Source: Alteromonas sp. M12 (lineage in GTDB: Bacteria > Pseudomonadota > Gammaproteobacteria > Enterobacterales > Alteromonadaceae). Taken from it: a stretch of 64,000 nt of DNA. The translations under genes and the position numbers were made by a program. Where the stretch lies: the NCBI RefSeq assembly GCF_037478005.1, contig NZ_CP144164.1:3410001-3474000 (forward strand), given 5' to 3'. The notes under the pieces were generated by a model. That model was given only the letters and a program-made list of their open reading frames with translations, had not been told where the DNA came from and made no database searches. Shown here one piece after another: positions 1 through 9,553 of the stretch; the stretch's first letter is position 1; each line of letters begins with the position of its first letter.

Positions 1-2
1 CA

Positions 3-1310
3 CAGTACGAAGTAGATAGACTCAAACAATCGGTAAACAGTGATCTGTATAGACTTTTTAGAAACTGTTGTTTAGCTGTATTGAATTCAGGTGTAGAAGA
101 AGACAATTCCGAGCAACTTTTTTCACCCTACGAGAACTTTGAAGTCAACCTAATCAGGCGCGAACGCGGAGTTAAAATTGAATTAGTCAATCCACCAGCA
201 GTGGCATTCGTGGACGGACAATTAATTAAAGGTGTTCATGAACATTTATTTGCCGTGCTCAGAGATATTCTGCACATGGGAGTGAAATATAAGCTTGATG
301 AAGTTCATGAATCCCAATCGCGAGATTTAACCGATTTAGTGTTTGACATGTTACGCCACGCAGAAGTCATTAAAGTGGGCAGCGATCCTAATATGGTTGT
401 GTGCTGGGGCGGTCATTCAATTGGCGAAGTCGAGTACAAATACACCAAAGAAGTGGGATACCAGCTTGGCCTACGAGAAATGAATATTTGCACCGGCTGT
501 GGTCCAGGGGCGATGAAAGGCCCGATGAAAGGCGCCGCAATTGGACACGCCAAACAACGCTACAAAACCGGCCGTTACTTAGGTATGACAGAGCCATCCA
601 TTATTGCCGCAGAGCCGCCCAATGCTATCGTCAACGAACTGGTTATCATGCCTGATATTGAAAAACGTCTGGAAGCATTTGTGCGTGTTGCCCACGCTAT
701 TGTGATTTTCCCTGGCGGCGTAGGGACAGCAGAAGAATTGTTATATCTGCTCGGTGTGCTTCTAAATGAAGATAATCGAGAGCAAATTGTCCCAATCATT
801 CTAACTGGACCTGCCCATTGTAAAGACTACTTTGAATCAATCGACAAGTTTGTGGGTGCCACCTTGGGACCAGAAGCACAAGCTCTATATGAAATTATTG
901 TTGATGATGCCGTGAAGGTCGCGCAAAAAATAAAAAGCAAACAATTAGAAGTACGTGCACACAGACGCAATACTGGTGATTCATATTTGTTTAATTGGCT
1001 ATTAAAAATTGAACCGGAATTTCAAAAACCCTTCGAGCCGACTCATCAAAGCATGCAAGAACTGAATTTGCATTTTTCTCAACCCAAAGCCGAACTTGCT
1101 GCCGCACTGCGCAAAGCATTTTCAGGAATTGTGGCGGGAAATGTGAAATCAGAAGGGATTAAACAAATAAGACAACATGGACCGTTTAAAATTAACGGCG
1201 ATCCTAAATTAATGAGTATGCTAGACACCCTATTGCAATCATTTGTAAAACAGCAACGAATGAAGTTACCCGGCAGTGAATATAGCCCGTGTTACCAAGT
1301 AATAACCTAA
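3..1310 (+). CDS. ppnN: Pyrimidine/purine nucleotide 5'-monophosphate nucleosidase PpnN (5' end outside window)
   Basis: This is a LOG-family nucleosidase that splits nucleoside 5'-monophosphates into base and ribose 5-phosphate in the cytoplasm. The reading frame is open from the first bases, and the residues before the internal TTG at 81 ([15 protein letters not shown]) match the E. coli PpnN N-terminus, so the gene starts upstream of the window and about 20 residues are missing. The LOG motif PGGVGTAEE lies near position 710, with CTGCGPGAM and [13 protein letters not shown] before it. The C-terminal part ([19 protein letters not shown]) is the PpnN-specific extension that separates it from plant-type LOG enzymes. 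No neighbour suggests an operon. Confidence 0.95.
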   Translation, partial: QYEVDRLKQSVNSDLYRLFRNCCLAVLNSGVEEDNSEQLFSPYENFEVNLIRRERGVKIELVNPPAVAFVDGQLIKGVHEHLFAVLRDILHMGVKYKLDEVHESQSRDLTDLVFDMLRHAEVIKVGSDPNMVVCWGGHSIGEVEYKYTKEVGYQLGLREMNICTGCGPGAMKGPMKGAAIGHAKQRYKTGRYLGMTEPSIIAAEPPNAIVNELVIMPDIEKRLEAFVRVAHAIVIFPGGVGTAEELLYLLGVLLNEDNREQIVPIILTGPAHCKDYFESIDKFVGATLGPEAQALYEIIVDDAVKVAQKIKSKQLEVRAHRRNTGDSYLFNWLLKIEPEFQKPFEPTHQSMQELNLHFSQPKAELAAALRKAFSGIVAGNVKSEGIKQIRQHGPFKINGDPKLMSMLDTLLQSFVKQQRMKLPGSEYSPCYQVIT

Positions 1311-1398
1311 GTTAAGCCATCCGTTTTTCACGTTTAGTGGCCTTTATTCATCGCCGCATTTTGATTAAAATGAGGATAATTGAGTTTGAGAAAAGTTT

Positions 1399-1773
1399 AT
1401 GAATAGTAAAGTAATACAACGTATCGGAATTGGCGTATTTATCTACGTATCGCTAGTTGTAATGCTGATATTGTTTAATCCAGATGATACATCCAGTATG
1501 GGATGGGAAGATCGTCAGGAGTACAATAAGGTCCAGTTGACCAAAATTAAAATAGGCGACCTTAGATCAGGGATCGTCGAATTATTAGGGCCACCAGACA
1601 TTAGTGAAGCCAAACTGGTGGGAGATACCCAATTACAGGTCATGTTTTACCGCACGACTTGGAACCAATCGGATGGCATAACCACCCAAGACGAATGTAC
1701 CCCACTTTTGTTTGAAGATGAAAAGTTAATTGCCTGGGGCGAAGGCACGTATCAAAGTTACTTAAAACTCTAG
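1399..1773 (+). CDS. DUF3192 family membrane-anchored protein
   Basis: A 124-residue protein of unknown function. It has one N-terminal membrane segment (about residues 8-26, IGVFIYVSLVVMLILF) followed by a periplasmic domain that includes DLRSGIVELLGPPD, VMFYRT and DGITTQDECTPLLF. This set fits DUF3192, a small family of Vibrio, Shewanella and Alteromonas. The turn LGPPD resembles the start of SmpA/BamE-like folds, but that is only an impression. The ATG lies 12 bases after a purine-rich stretch. Family assignment is from memory of the motif; function is unknown. Confidence 0.75.
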   Translation: MNSKVIQRIGIGVFIYVSLVVMLILFNPDDTSSMGWEDRQEYNKVQLTKIKIGDLRSGIVELLGPPDISEAKLVGDTQLQVMFYRTTWNQSDGITTQDECTPLLFEDEKLIAWGEGTYQSYLKL

Positions 1774-1807
1774 TGGCTTTTATGCATTTATTAGTGTTTG
1801 TTAATTA

Positions 1808-3520
1808 ATGCCAACGCAGAGCTTGTTAAAAGCATTCGGGCAGGTTTCCACGGTACTTGAAGAAGTGCGACAAAACCCCGTTGGACCTGAGCAAATTAAA
1901 CGCATTGTCAAAGTTTCTGAATACTTTTTATCTGCATTTAAACTCTCGCCTGATGTTTTTGTCGCCCAACCGCTTCTGTACAAATCTAGAAGTGGTTTTT
2001 TAAATAATCTAACGTTTAACACCCTAGTCTATTGTGCACTCATTTGTAACCGAGCACGCATCAACGACTTATGCTGCCAACAATTATTGAGTTGCATACT
2101 CACTCTTTATTGTGAACGTCAGGAAGATCTACAAGGGTTTTATCAACAAAACCAACGGCCTTCCCACCACCGGAAAAGCGTTCGACTATTGCAAATTCTT
2201 AACAGAGCTAATCTACAAACTTGGATGGATGGGTATCAAGTCTACAAATACCTTTTTTCTAAATTTGAAAATAACCGGAGTTGGCCAAAAGATCTGACTA
2301 AAAACCAACAGGTTATTTTGTTGGCCCATCAACTTGCAACGCAAGTTACTCCCAGTGAGGTAAAAAAGCCGGTGCATTTCTCCAGTGCAATCCGAAAACT
2401 GACTCAAACCTGTCCAGAGAGTTACTTGAATAGCTTAAATGGATTGCTCCAATATCCAACGCTGATTTGTCCCGGCACGCTAGTAAAGCTTGATCAACAG
2501 CAGCCTGCGGTTGTGTTGAGTGTATCTGAAGATAAAGTACTGGTAATTGTGATTAATTCAAAAGGAGATGAGAAAGCCCAATTGAAGCGCGTATTTAACG
2601 ACAATATTCAACGGGTATCAGCGACACAAACAGTGACTGGCTTTAGTCAAATTCAGCGATGGTGGGATATCAATTGGCAAATTGAAAAAAGCGATTGTAT
2701 CTACCCAATAGAAGATAACTTCCCATTAGACAAACCGCCTACATTATTGCTGGAAGTTCAAAAGCACCTTAATAGCGGTTCAGTGGATATCGACAAATTA
2801 GCATTGCAAATTAGTTCCGAGCCCGCCTTTGCTGATTACCTAAAACAAACAGCGACAATTTCGAATAGAAATAAGCTACCAGTGCAACAGGTAAAGCATG
2901 GTTTAATGATGCACGGTTACGTGAAAGCAAATTCAATGCTTATTCAACAAGCTTTGTTATTGAGATTGAATCAAAGTCATTTCCCCTTGCAACAAAACTT
3001 TACGCAATTTATTCGATTGGCCTGTCAAATTGCAGCCAACCTCAGCGCACAAAATCAACATGTATCTTCAGAGGAAGCATCAACATTGTTGTGTTTTGCC
3101 TGCAGTGGCTTATTCACCCAACCAGCACTAAAAACCCGTACTCAATGGACTCGGCGTCAAGAGCGCCAACAAGACATTAGCTATTTATTCGATTTTCGTA
3201 ATCCCGAAACGTTACGCAATCACAGCCTAAAGTTATGCCAAGCTTGGCAACAACCCACTTTATACAGTGATGCAATAATGGCAAATAGTCAGGATTCCGA
3301 TGAACTGTCGAAAAATCCGATTCTTAACACATTGACAGTAACACTAGGTTTGAGTGTTCTATTAGCCAGACGACTGTATTTTTCCGAACACCAATTAAAT
3401 GATGTATCGCAACGTTTTTATACTAACAGCTTAAGGTTTTTAAAATTAAATGAACAAAAAGTTAGTGAATTGTTAGCTAACTCACTACAACAAAGTCACA
3501 GTTACTGCGCTTTACCTTAA
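1808..3520 (+). CDS. HDOD/HD-GYP-like regulatory protein with degenerate HD motifs
   Basis: A 570-residue protein with no signal peptide or membrane segment. Residues about 215-245 (PGTLVKLDQQQPAVVLSVSEDKV) look like the small beta domain found at the end of HD-GYP proteins. Residues about 300-420 (LQISSEPAFADYLKQTA, VKHGLMMHGYVKANSMLIQQAL) resemble the HDOD domain. No HD or GYP catalytic signature is visible, so a scaffold or signalling role is likelier than c-di-GMP hydrolysis. The ATG has a weak ribosome site, and an in-frame start elsewhere cannot be excluded. Homology to the HD superfamily is inferred from short stretches. Confidence 0.55.
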   Translation: MPTQSLLKAFGQVSTVLEEVRQNPVGPEQIKRIVKVSEYFLSAFKLSPDVFVAQPLLYKSRSGFLNNLTFNTLVYCALICNRARINDLCCQQLLSCILTLYCERQEDLQGFYQQNQRPSHHRKSVRLLQILNRANLQTWMDGYQVYKYLFSKFENNRSWPKDLTKNQQVILLAHQLATQVTPSEVKKPVHFSSAIRKLTQTCPESYLNSLNGLLQYPTLICPGTLVKLDQQQPAVVLSVSEDKVLVIVINSKGDEKAQLKRVFNDNIQRVSATQTVTGFSQIQRWWDINWQIEKSDCIYPIEDNFPLDKPPTLLLEVQKHLNSGSVDIDKLALQISSEPAFADYLKQTATISNRNKLPVQQVKHGLMMHGYVKANSMLIQQALLLRLNQSHFPLQQNFTQFIRLACQIAANLSAQNQHVSSEEASTLLCFACSGLFTQPALKTRTQWTRRQERQQDISYLFDFRNPETLRNHSLKLCQAWQQPTLYSDAIMANSQDSDELSKNPILNTLTVTLGLSVLLARRLYFSEHQLNDVSQRFYTNSLRFLKLNEQKVSELLANSLQQSHSYCALP

Positions 3521-3664
3521 AATTCAAAAAATCTGCTGGAATAACGGTGAAATGGCGGTAATACGTGGAAAATTAACTGAAAAAATGGTATAAATCCGCC
3601 CCTAAATTTCAGTCTAGACGCCGGTTAAATACCCAGCCCTCAAAGTGTAAAATAGGAATTCATC

Positions 3665-4672
3665 ATGACACAACAACGTATTACCGTTATCAAAGGCGAT
3701 GGTATCGGACCTGATATCGTCGATTCTGCCCTACAGATATTAGAAAAAGTTGGCTGCGACTTTGCGTATGATTTTGCCGATGCAGGTTTAATGGCGCTGG
3801 AGAATCACGGCGAACTGTTACCGCAAGAGACTTTAGATCTTATTGAAAAGAACAAAGTTGCGTTAAAAGGTCCACTGACAACGCCAGTGGGAGAAGGCTT
3901 TACGTCTATTAACGTTAGCTTGCGTAAAAAGTTCCAGATGTACGCAAACGTTCGTCCAGTTTTGTCTTTTAAAGGTACCAAAGCACGTTACGAAGACATT
4001 GATATCATTACCGTCAGAGAAAATACTGAAGGAATGTACTCAGGCTTAGGGCAAGTGGTTTCAGACGACGGCACAGAAGCCGAAGCAAAGAGTATCATTA
4101 CGCGCAAAGGCGCAGAACGTATTATCACATTCGCTTACGAGTTAGCTCGCCGCGAAGGACGTAAAAAAGTTACTGCAGTACACAAAGCGAATATTTTAAA
4201 ATCAACATCAGGTTTGTTTTTAAAAGTAGCCAGAGAAATAGCCGATAAATATCCCGATATCGAGTCAACAGAGATGATCGTTGACAATGCGTGTATGCAA
4301 TTGGTTATGAACCCACATCAATTTGATGTCATGGTAACCACCAACTTGTTTGGTGATATTCTATCCGACCTGTGTGCAGGCCTCGTGGGCGGTTTAGGTA
4401 TGGCACCAGGTGCAAACATAGGTTCAGACTGTGCCATTTTTGAAGCGGTACATGGCTCAGCACCAGATATTGCAGGTAAAAACCTAGCGAATCCAACCTC
4501 TGTTATTCTTGCCTCAGTACAAATGCTTGAATATTTACAGATGGGTGATAAAGCTGAAAAAATCCGTAATGCCCTCAAAGACGTTATCGAATCTGGTGAT
4601 CGCACCACACGAGATCTGGGCGGCCAGCACGGCACCACAGACTTTACTCAAGCGGTATTAGATAGACTTTAA
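3665..4672 (+). CDS. NAD-dependent isocitrate dehydrogenase
   Basis: Oxidatively decarboxylates isocitrate to 2-oxoglutarate in the citric acid cycle. The 335-residue length and sequence are those of the short IDH3-like bacterial and mitochondrial NAD enzymes, not of E. coli Icd. Visible motifs are GDGIGPD (residues 11-17), the substrate loop TSINVSLRK, RENTEGMYSG, the catalytic region TAVHKANILKST, and the metal-binding stretch TTNLFGDILSDL. The cofactor-binding end HGSAPDIAGKNLANPT is also present. The gene has a ribosome site AGGAA 6 bases before the ATG and a rho-independent terminator immediately downstream, so it is probably monocistronic. Isopropylmalate or homoisocitrate dehydrogenase are relatives but fit less well. 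Confidence 0.9.
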   Translation: MTQQRITVIKGDGIGPDIVDSALQILEKVGCDFAYDFADAGLMALENHGELLPQETLDLIEKNKVALKGPLTTPVGEGFTSINVSLRKKFQMYANVRPVLSFKGTKARYEDIDIITVRENTEGMYSGLGQVVSDDGTEAEAKSIITRKGAERIITFAYELARREGRKKVTAVHKANILKSTSGLFLKVAREIADKYPDIESTEMIVDNACMQLVMNPHQFDVMVTTNLFGDILSDLCAGLVGGLGMAPGANIGSDCAIFEAVHGSAPDIAGKNLANPTSVILASVQMLEYLQMGDKAEKIRNALKDVIESGDRTTRDLGGQHGTTDFTQAVLDRL

Positions 4673-4694
4673 ACACTTATTTATGGTGAATTTG

Positions 4695-4722
4695 AAAGCT
4701 GGAACTTTTCCAGCTTTTTTTT
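4695..4722 (+). terminator. Rho-independent terminator of the isocitrate dehydrogenase gene
   Basis: A 10-bp perfect stem (AAAGCTGGAA with its complement at 4708-4717) around a 3-base loop is followed by a run of T, 22 bases after the stop codon. Confidence 0.85.
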
Positions 4723-4834
4723 CGCCTATCCTCATTCATATAAAAACTAGACTTTACATGTATTCAAAGCCGGACTAATTTTAAATCGTGCAAATTAAGC
4801 ACTAACGGATTAAAAATGAACACGGAGAATCTAT

Positions 4835-5158
4835 ATGAAAAAGTTCTTACCTACTTTAGTAGTTGCTTGTGCAGTCTTTTTAGCAAGCAGCCCACTAACC
4901 ATTCAAGCGAAAAGTTTAAATCAAAAAGTTGAAACTGCGAAGACTCAGTTACAAACTCAGTCAACACCTATCAATTTAAATACAGCAACAGCCGACGATT
5001 TAGAAGCCTTACCTGGTATTGGTTCAAAAAAAGCGCAAGACATAGTCGCTTATAGAAAAGCCAATGGCAGCTTCAAGCGTGTGGAAGATATCACCAACGT
5101 TAAAGGCATTGGGAATCGAATGTTAGAGAAATTGAAAACATCTATTTCGGTGAAATAA
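4835..5158 (+). CDS. ComEA-family helix-hairpin-helix DNA-binding protein, exported
   Basis: A 107-residue protein with a signal peptide (MKKFLPTLVVACAVFLASS, cleavage near QAKS) and a C-terminal domain of two helix-hairpin-helix motifs. The signatures are INLNTATADDLEALPGIGSK, AQDIVAYR, and FKRVEDITNVKGIG. This is the stand-alone periplasmic ComEA form seen in Vibrio and Alteromonas, which binds incoming double-stranded DNA and ratchets it through the outer membrane during natural transformation. The ATG has an upstream GGAG ribosome site. It stands alone between two terminators; no other competence gene is nearby. Confidence 0.85.
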   Translation: MKKFLPTLVVACAVFLASSPLTIQAKSLNQKVETAKTQLQTQSTPINLNTATADDLEALPGIGSKKAQDIVAYRKANGSFKRVEDITNVKGIGNRMLEKLKTSISVK

Positions 5159-5162
5159 AAAA

Positions 5163-5186
5163 AATGGCGCCAAATTGGCGCCATTA
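5163..5186. terminator. Shared bidirectional terminator between the ComEA-like gene and galU
   Basis: A perfect 9-bp GC-rich stem (AATGGCGCC and its complement) with a 5-base loop sits between the convergent genes. A-rich sequence on one side and ATTATT on the other let it work in both directions. Confidence 0.8.
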
Positions 5187-5202
5187 TTAAGTTATTTCAG
5201 TA

Positions 5203-6096
5203 TTATTTAATCGTCTCTTTCAGAAACTCAAGAAACTCATCTTTAATTTCTTCGTGGCGCAGGCCGTATTCGATATTGGCTTTCATATAACCTAACTTAC
5301 TTCCACAATCATGGCTTTTACCGGTCATGTAATATGCATCAACCTGTTCTTTTTCCATCATGGTATCAATGGCATCAGTGAGTTGAATTTCATCGCCAGC
5401 ACCTGGCTGAGTTTTTTCCAATTCATCCCAAATACTTTCAGATAAAACATAACGACCAACAACAGCTAAATTAGAAGGCGCTTCTTCCAAAGGTGGCTTT
5501 TCTACCATCTTATGGATTTTAGCTGACTCACCTTCACCTAGCTCTTTTCCAGCTAAATCAACCACACCGTATTTATGAACCTGATCATCAGGCACCGCTT
5601 CCACCATGATTTGACTTACCTGACTGGTATTAAAAGTAGCCACCATATCAGCCAAGTTATCTTTCTTCGGATTACATGCGGCATCGTCAATGATGACATC
5701 AGGTAAGACAACAGCAAAAGGGTTGTCGCCTATCATTGGACGGGCACATAGAATAGCGTGGCCCAAGCCTTTCGCTACGCCTTGACGCACATGCATAATG
5801 GTTACATCTTTAGGGCAGATAGCTTGCACCGCTTCGAGCAATTGGCGTTTAACACGTTTTTCTAATGTGGCTTCCAATTCGAAACTGGTATCGAAATGGT
5901 TTTCGATACTGTTTTTACTCGCATGAGTTACTAATATAATTTCTTTCAAACCTGCGGCAACACATTCCCCAACCACGTACTGAATCAGTGGTTTATCGAC
6001 TACTGGCAACATTTCCTTTGGAATAGCTTTTGTTGCTGGTAACATCCTCGTCCCCAGTCCTGCAACTGGAATGACTGCTTTTTTAACCTGACTCAT
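5203..6096 (-). CDS. galU: UTP-glucose-1-phosphate uridylyltransferase
   Basis: Makes UDP-glucose from UTP and glucose 1-phosphate in the cytoplasm. The 297-residue protein begins [25 protein letters not shown], the nucleotide-binding loop of the family, and continues with the GalU marks [30 protein letters not shown] and [10 protein letters not shown]. It lies one base downstream of ugd, so the two are co-transcribed and the UDP-glucose made here is the direct substrate of Ugd. The pair sits at the distal end of the polysaccharide locus and supplies its precursors. A terminator follows. Confidence 0.95.
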   Translation of the reverse strand: MSQVKKAVIPVAGLGTRMLPATKAIPKEMLPVVDKPLIQYVVGECVAAGLKEIILVTHASKNSIENHFDTSFELEATLEKRVKRQLLEAVQAICPKDVTIMHVRQGVAKGLGHAILCARPMIGDNPFAVVLPDVIIDDAACNPKKDNLADMVATFNTSQVSQIMVEAVPDDQVHKYGVVDLAGKELGEGESAKIHKMVEKPPLEEAPSNLAVVGRYVLSESIWDELEKTQPGAGDEIQLTDAIDTMMEKEQVDAYYMTGKSHDCGSKLGYMKANIEYGLRHEEIKDEFLEFLKETIK

Positions 6097-6097
6097 A

Positions 6098-7438
6098 TTA
6101 ACGTTCCTTTATTGATAATCCACGACCTATGGCGTAGTAATGCAATCCGTATTCCTGCATTAACGAAGGTTCAAATAAATTTCGTCCATCAAATAACAAT
6201 GGCTCAGATAACGACTGTTTTATTAGCTCAAAATCAGGTGCTCTAAACGCCTGCCACTCTGTACAAATAACCAAGAAATCAGCACCTTTAAGTGCGGCTT
6301 CTTTAGTACCTGTTAAACTCAAATCATCACGTACACCGTAAATACGCTGTGTCTCTTCCATCGCTTCAGGGTCGTAGGCTTGTACCTTTGCGCCAGCTTC
6401 CCATAGATTTTCCATCAAAACACGACTAGACGCTTCGCGCATATCATCTGTATTGGGTTTGAACGACAACCCCCAAATGGCGACAGTTTTGCCTTTCAAA
6501 TCATTGTTGAAATGACGGCAGATATATTCGAATAACTTTTCTTTTTGTTTGTAATTAACCGCTTCAACCGACTCAAGAATCTTGGCGGTGTAACCAGCCT
6601 CACTTGCACTACGAGCGAGCGCTTGCACATCTTTGGGGAAACACGAACCACCATAACCACAACCAGGATAAATAAACTGATAGCCAATTCGTGGATCAGA
6701 ACCTATGCCCAGTCGCACATTTTCAATGTCAGCACCAAACACCTCGGCTAAATTAGCCATTTCATTCATAAAGCTGATTTTAGTAGCCAACATGCAGTTA
6801 GCAGCATATTTGGTCAATTCAGCACTACGAATATCCATCACAATAATCTTGTCATGGTTGCGATTAAATGGTGCATAAAGCTCTCTTAGCTTTTTTTCTG
6901 CACCATCACTGTCAGTACCGATAATAATACGGTCCGGTCGCATACAATCATTGACTGCAGCGCCCTCTTTTAAAAATTCTGGGTTTGAAACCACATCGAA
7001 AGGAATTGATTTGCCAAGAGCTTCTTGGACTTCAGCAATTTTAGCTTTCACTTTATCCGCAGTACCAACAGGAACCGTTGATTTGTTAATCACAATTTTA
7101 TGTTGATTCATAGCTTCAGAAATCGTTTTCGCTACCGCAAGCACATATTTTAAATCTGCAGAGCCATCTTCATCAGGAGGCGTACCTACGGCAATGAAAA
7201 TCACATCACCATGCTCTACCCCTGCTTTGGCATCAGTGGTAAATTTAACTCTTCCAGCTTCAAAATTAGACTTAACTAAAGGCGTCAAACCTGGTTCAAA
7301 AATAGGAATTATCCCTTTTTCCAAGTTGTCCACTTTGTTTTGGTCCACATCAACACAAACAACTTGGTGACCGACTTCTGCCAATACAGCTGCTTGCACT
7401 AACCCCACATAACCAATACCAAAAACGGTTACTTTCAT
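6098..7438 (-). CDS. ugd: UDP-glucose 6-dehydrogenase
   Basis: Oxidises UDP-glucose to UDP-glucuronate with two NAD+. The 446-residue protein has the N-terminal Rossmann motif [27 protein letters not shown], the central domain with [12 protein letters not shown], and the catalytic cysteine in [12 protein letters not shown]. The C-terminal domain has [15 protein letters not shown]. The start ATG has a good ribosome site (AAAGGA). It is the first gene of the ugd-galU pair and points to glucuronic acid (or a derivative such as galacturonate) in the polymer built by the neighbouring genes, which also agrees with the PL14-like lyase gene at 16345. Confidence 0.95.
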   Translation of the reverse strand: MKVTVFGIGYVGLVQAAVLAEVGHQVVCVDVDQNKVDNLEKGIIPIFEPGLTPLVKSNFEAGRVKFTTDAKAGVEHGDVIFIAVGTPPDEDGSADLKYVLAVAKTISEAMNQHKIVINKSTVPVGTADKVKAKIAEVQEALGKSIPFDVVSNPEFLKEGAAVNDCMRPDRIIIGTDSDGAEKKLRELYAPFNRNHDKIIVMDIRSAELTKYAANCMLATKISFMNEMANLAEVFGADIENVRLGIGSDPRIGYQFIYPGCGYGGSCFPKDVQALARSASEAGYTAKILESVEAVNYKQKEKLFEYICRHFNNDLKGKTVAIWGLSFKPNTDDMREASSRVLMENLWEAGAKVQAYDPEAMEETQRIYGVRDDLSLTGTKEAALKGADFLVICTEWQAFRAPDFELIKQSLSEPLLFDGRNLFEPSLMQEYGLHYYAIGRGLSIKER

Positions 7439-7608
7439 TATATTTAATTCCTTTATTTATTTAGCTGTATATTTGTGAGCAATTATCATGCAAATAATTC
7501 AATTGAGTAATTTTTGAGTGATATTACAAATGGTGGATAGTGTATAACTTCAGAAATGAAAAATACAGGTTGAAAACAAGACTAGAGAGTAAATAGATAA
7601 CACCTGGT

Positions 7609-8475
7609 TTACCAGTTGTCTGAAAAAGCCCCGTTTTTTTTGCATAAACCGTCCCACAAACCACACAACATAAACTTAATGCGTTCTAATTTACGGTCTT
7701 GTAATAAACTATTGGCAAAAAATCGAATGGGTAACACACAAATATTGCGCATTTTCCAATATCGAGGCACATACCCACGTCTGGTTAAAAGCAGCACATT
7801 ACGAAACTGATAGTAAAGTCGAATAGGACTACCCACTTTGTAAGTAATGCCTGCAAATTTGCTGCGAGAATCACCTAAGCGGTGAATCATCTCAACCTTA
7901 TCTGCAATGGCTACCATTAAATTTTGTTGCTTCGCGCGCCAGCACCATTCGTGATCCACACCATCTATAAACAAGGTCTCATCTTTGTAACCAATGGCAT
8001 CGAGTTTAGATAGGTCGATCATCATTCCTGAAGAAATAATTTGGGTTACGCACACGATCTCATCGTACACTAAGACCTCTCGTTGCACTCTGGGTTTAAC
8101 GGTCTTTTCAGAAAATGAGCAGATAATGCGCGGTCCAATGGCCACTACCGGGCGATTTTCGACCTTAGATGCCACCAGCAGCGATGACAACCTAAATGCA
8201 AAGTCGTCGTCTATGGTGCTATCTTGGTCTAACAACATCCCGAATTCACAGCCTGACGAGCGTAAGTCGCGCAAGCCCACATTGTGCGCTGCAGCAATAC
8301 CTATATTATTGGGGAAGTGATGATAGTGCATATTGGATTTATCAAACAGCAGTTCAGTGGCAACTGGAGAATTATCCACAATCGAAACCACATCCACTTG
8401 TTGCAAAACTGTCTCAAGTAGATCTTGGGTAATACCCATATCTGGTTTGTATAAAATGACGGTAGCGCCTATCAC
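7609..8475 (-). CDS. Glycosyltransferase family 2, rhamnosyltransferase-like
   Basis: A 288-residue inverting GT-A enzyme. It starts MIGATVILYKPD, the typical opening of RfbF/WsaF-type rhamnosyltransferases, followed by VSIVDNSP, NIGIAAAHNVGL, the metal-binding LLDQDST, and the acceptor-side FIDGVDHEWCWRA. That resemblance fits the dTDP-rhamnose genes in the locus. The start is a GTG that overlaps the stop of the upstream glycosyltransferase by four bases (GTGA), so the two are translationally coupled. The acceptor and linkage cannot be read from the sequence. Confidence 0.8.
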   Translation of the reverse strand: MIGATVILYKPDMGITQDLLETVLQQVDVVSIVDNSPVATELLFDKSNMHYHHFPNNIGIAAAHNVGLRDLRSSGCEFGMLLDQDSTIDDDFAFRLSSLLVASKVENRPVVAIGPRIICSFSEKTVKPRVQREVLVYDEIVCVTQIISSGMMIDLSKLDAIGYKDETLFIDGVDHEWCWRAKQQNLMVAIADKVEMIHRLGDSRSKFAGITYKVGSPIRLYYQFRNVLLLTRRGYVPRYWKMRNICVLPIRFFANSLLQDRKLERIKFMLCGLWDGLCKKNGAFSDNW

Positions 8476-9302
8476 TCGTGTCTAACCCGCTTATTCAAAA
8501 GGTAACGGTCTATTTTATACGCTAACTTCACAATTTTGGAAGGCATAAGTCGTAAAAAGAGCACCGCGCAAGCGTAAACAATATTGCCAATACTGTAACG
8601 TTTTAATACTTTCATGGCGTAAAAACGAGCTTTAAATTCATTAACCGACTTACTCAAACCTCGACGTTTGTAAAAATCATTCACCCGTCTAAATTCCAAC
8701 AGCGGCTCAGGCAAGTTGGCAAATTTGTAGCCAGCAGCACAAAGCTCTATCCACAGAAAATAATCTTGGGTGTTTTGTAAATCGTCATTGTATCTATGAC
8801 CGGCTTTAAACACCTCCATTTTAACCACCACTGTTGGGTGATTGATGGCACAGCGCTTTGGTAAAATACGAAAAATATCCCCATGATTTTTAGGCAGTTT
8901 GCGTTTACCTACCTTGTTACCATGTTCGTTTATTTCAACCAGCGAGGTTCCTAACACTTGGGTATTTTTGTGTGTTTTTAAGAAGTTAATTTGTTTTTCA
9001 AAGCGCTCAGAAAGGGAAATATCATCTGCGTCCATTCTGAAAAAATATTCTACAGAAGGTAGGTTTTCAATTGTCCAATCAATCACGAAATTCATACAAG
9101 TACTCAAACCCACGTTAACTGCAGACTTAATCAGTTGCACGTTATCTCGCTCAGTACTTAGCTGCGAAAGATAGTTAAACACATCTTCTTTCACTTCACC
9201 GTCTAACACTAATACCAACTGAAAGTTCTGGTAACTTTGGGAAAGGACACTTTCCACCGATTGCGCCACCCAATCTAGCTGATCCTCAATGTAAACGCCC
9301 AT
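8472..9302 (-). CDS. Glycosyltransferase family 2, N-terminus possibly frameshifted
   Basis: A GT-A enzyme resembling amylovoran-type AmsE transferases. It has SVESVLSQSYQNFQLVLVLDG, FFRMDADDIS (the DXD site) and QDYFLWIELCAAGYKF. From the ATG at 9302 it has 276 residues and begins MGVYIED, which lacks the first beta strand of the fold. The same frame remains open upstream and reads FESVV just before the ATG, exactly the missing strand, but offers no normal start codon. An ATG at 9402 in another frame would join after a single-base shift in a TTTT run near 9352. The gene may therefore be damaged, or the base run misread. Confidence 0.7.
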   Translation of the reverse strand: MGVYIEDQLDWVAQSVESVLSQSYQNFQLVLVLDGEVKEDVFNYLSQLSTERDNVQLIKSAVNVGLSTCMNFVIDWTIENLPSVEYFFRMDADDISLSERFEKQINFLKTHKNTQVLGTSLVEINEHGNKVGKRKLPKNHGDIFRILPKRCAINHPTVVVKMEVFKAGHRYNDDLQNTQDYFLWIELCAAGYKFANLPEPLLEFRRVNDFYKRRGLSKSVNEFKARFYAMKVLKRYSIGNIVYACAVLFLRLMPSKIVKLAYKIDRYLLNKRVRHE

Positions 9303-9445
9303 GCCTACTACAGACTCAAAACGTTGATCTTTTTCGAGCGAGTTGAGAATTGTAAAAGAATGAGGTTGATGGTTTGGTGACTTCAGAAACTTGCTCCAGC
9401 ATTTCGATAAAAATTGTCTACGCTGTGTCGCGAGACAGGCGGCGA

Positions 9446-9451
9446 AGTATA
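9446..9451 (-). promoter_or_regulatory. Candidate -10 box for the 9302-7609 glycosyltransferase pair
   Basis: TATACT on the - strand lies between the terminator at 9483-9514 and the glycosyltransferase gene. No convincing -35 box was found at the usual distance, so this is only a candidate. Confidence 0.3.
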
Positions 9452-9482
9452 GCAGATTATTTGCTTAAATCACCGTTTTAAG

Positions 9483-9514
9483 AAATGGCAAAAGATCCTC
9501 CCCTTTTGCCATTT
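9483..9514 (-). terminator. Rho-independent terminator ending the sulfotransferase/glycosyltransferase run
   Basis: A perfect 12-bp stem (AAATGGCAAAAG and its complement) with an 8-base loop, flanked by T-rich sequence, lies 40 bases after the stop of the gene at 9554-10246 on the - strand. It separates that gene from the glycosyltransferase pair below. Confidence 0.75.
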
Positions 9515-9553
9515 AGATGCTTCATAAATATTCGATTACAATTCACGCAAGCA

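Noticed and set aside
388..655. Open frames within ppnN on both strands
   Set aside because: They are shadows of the conserved ppnN frame and have no ribosome sites.
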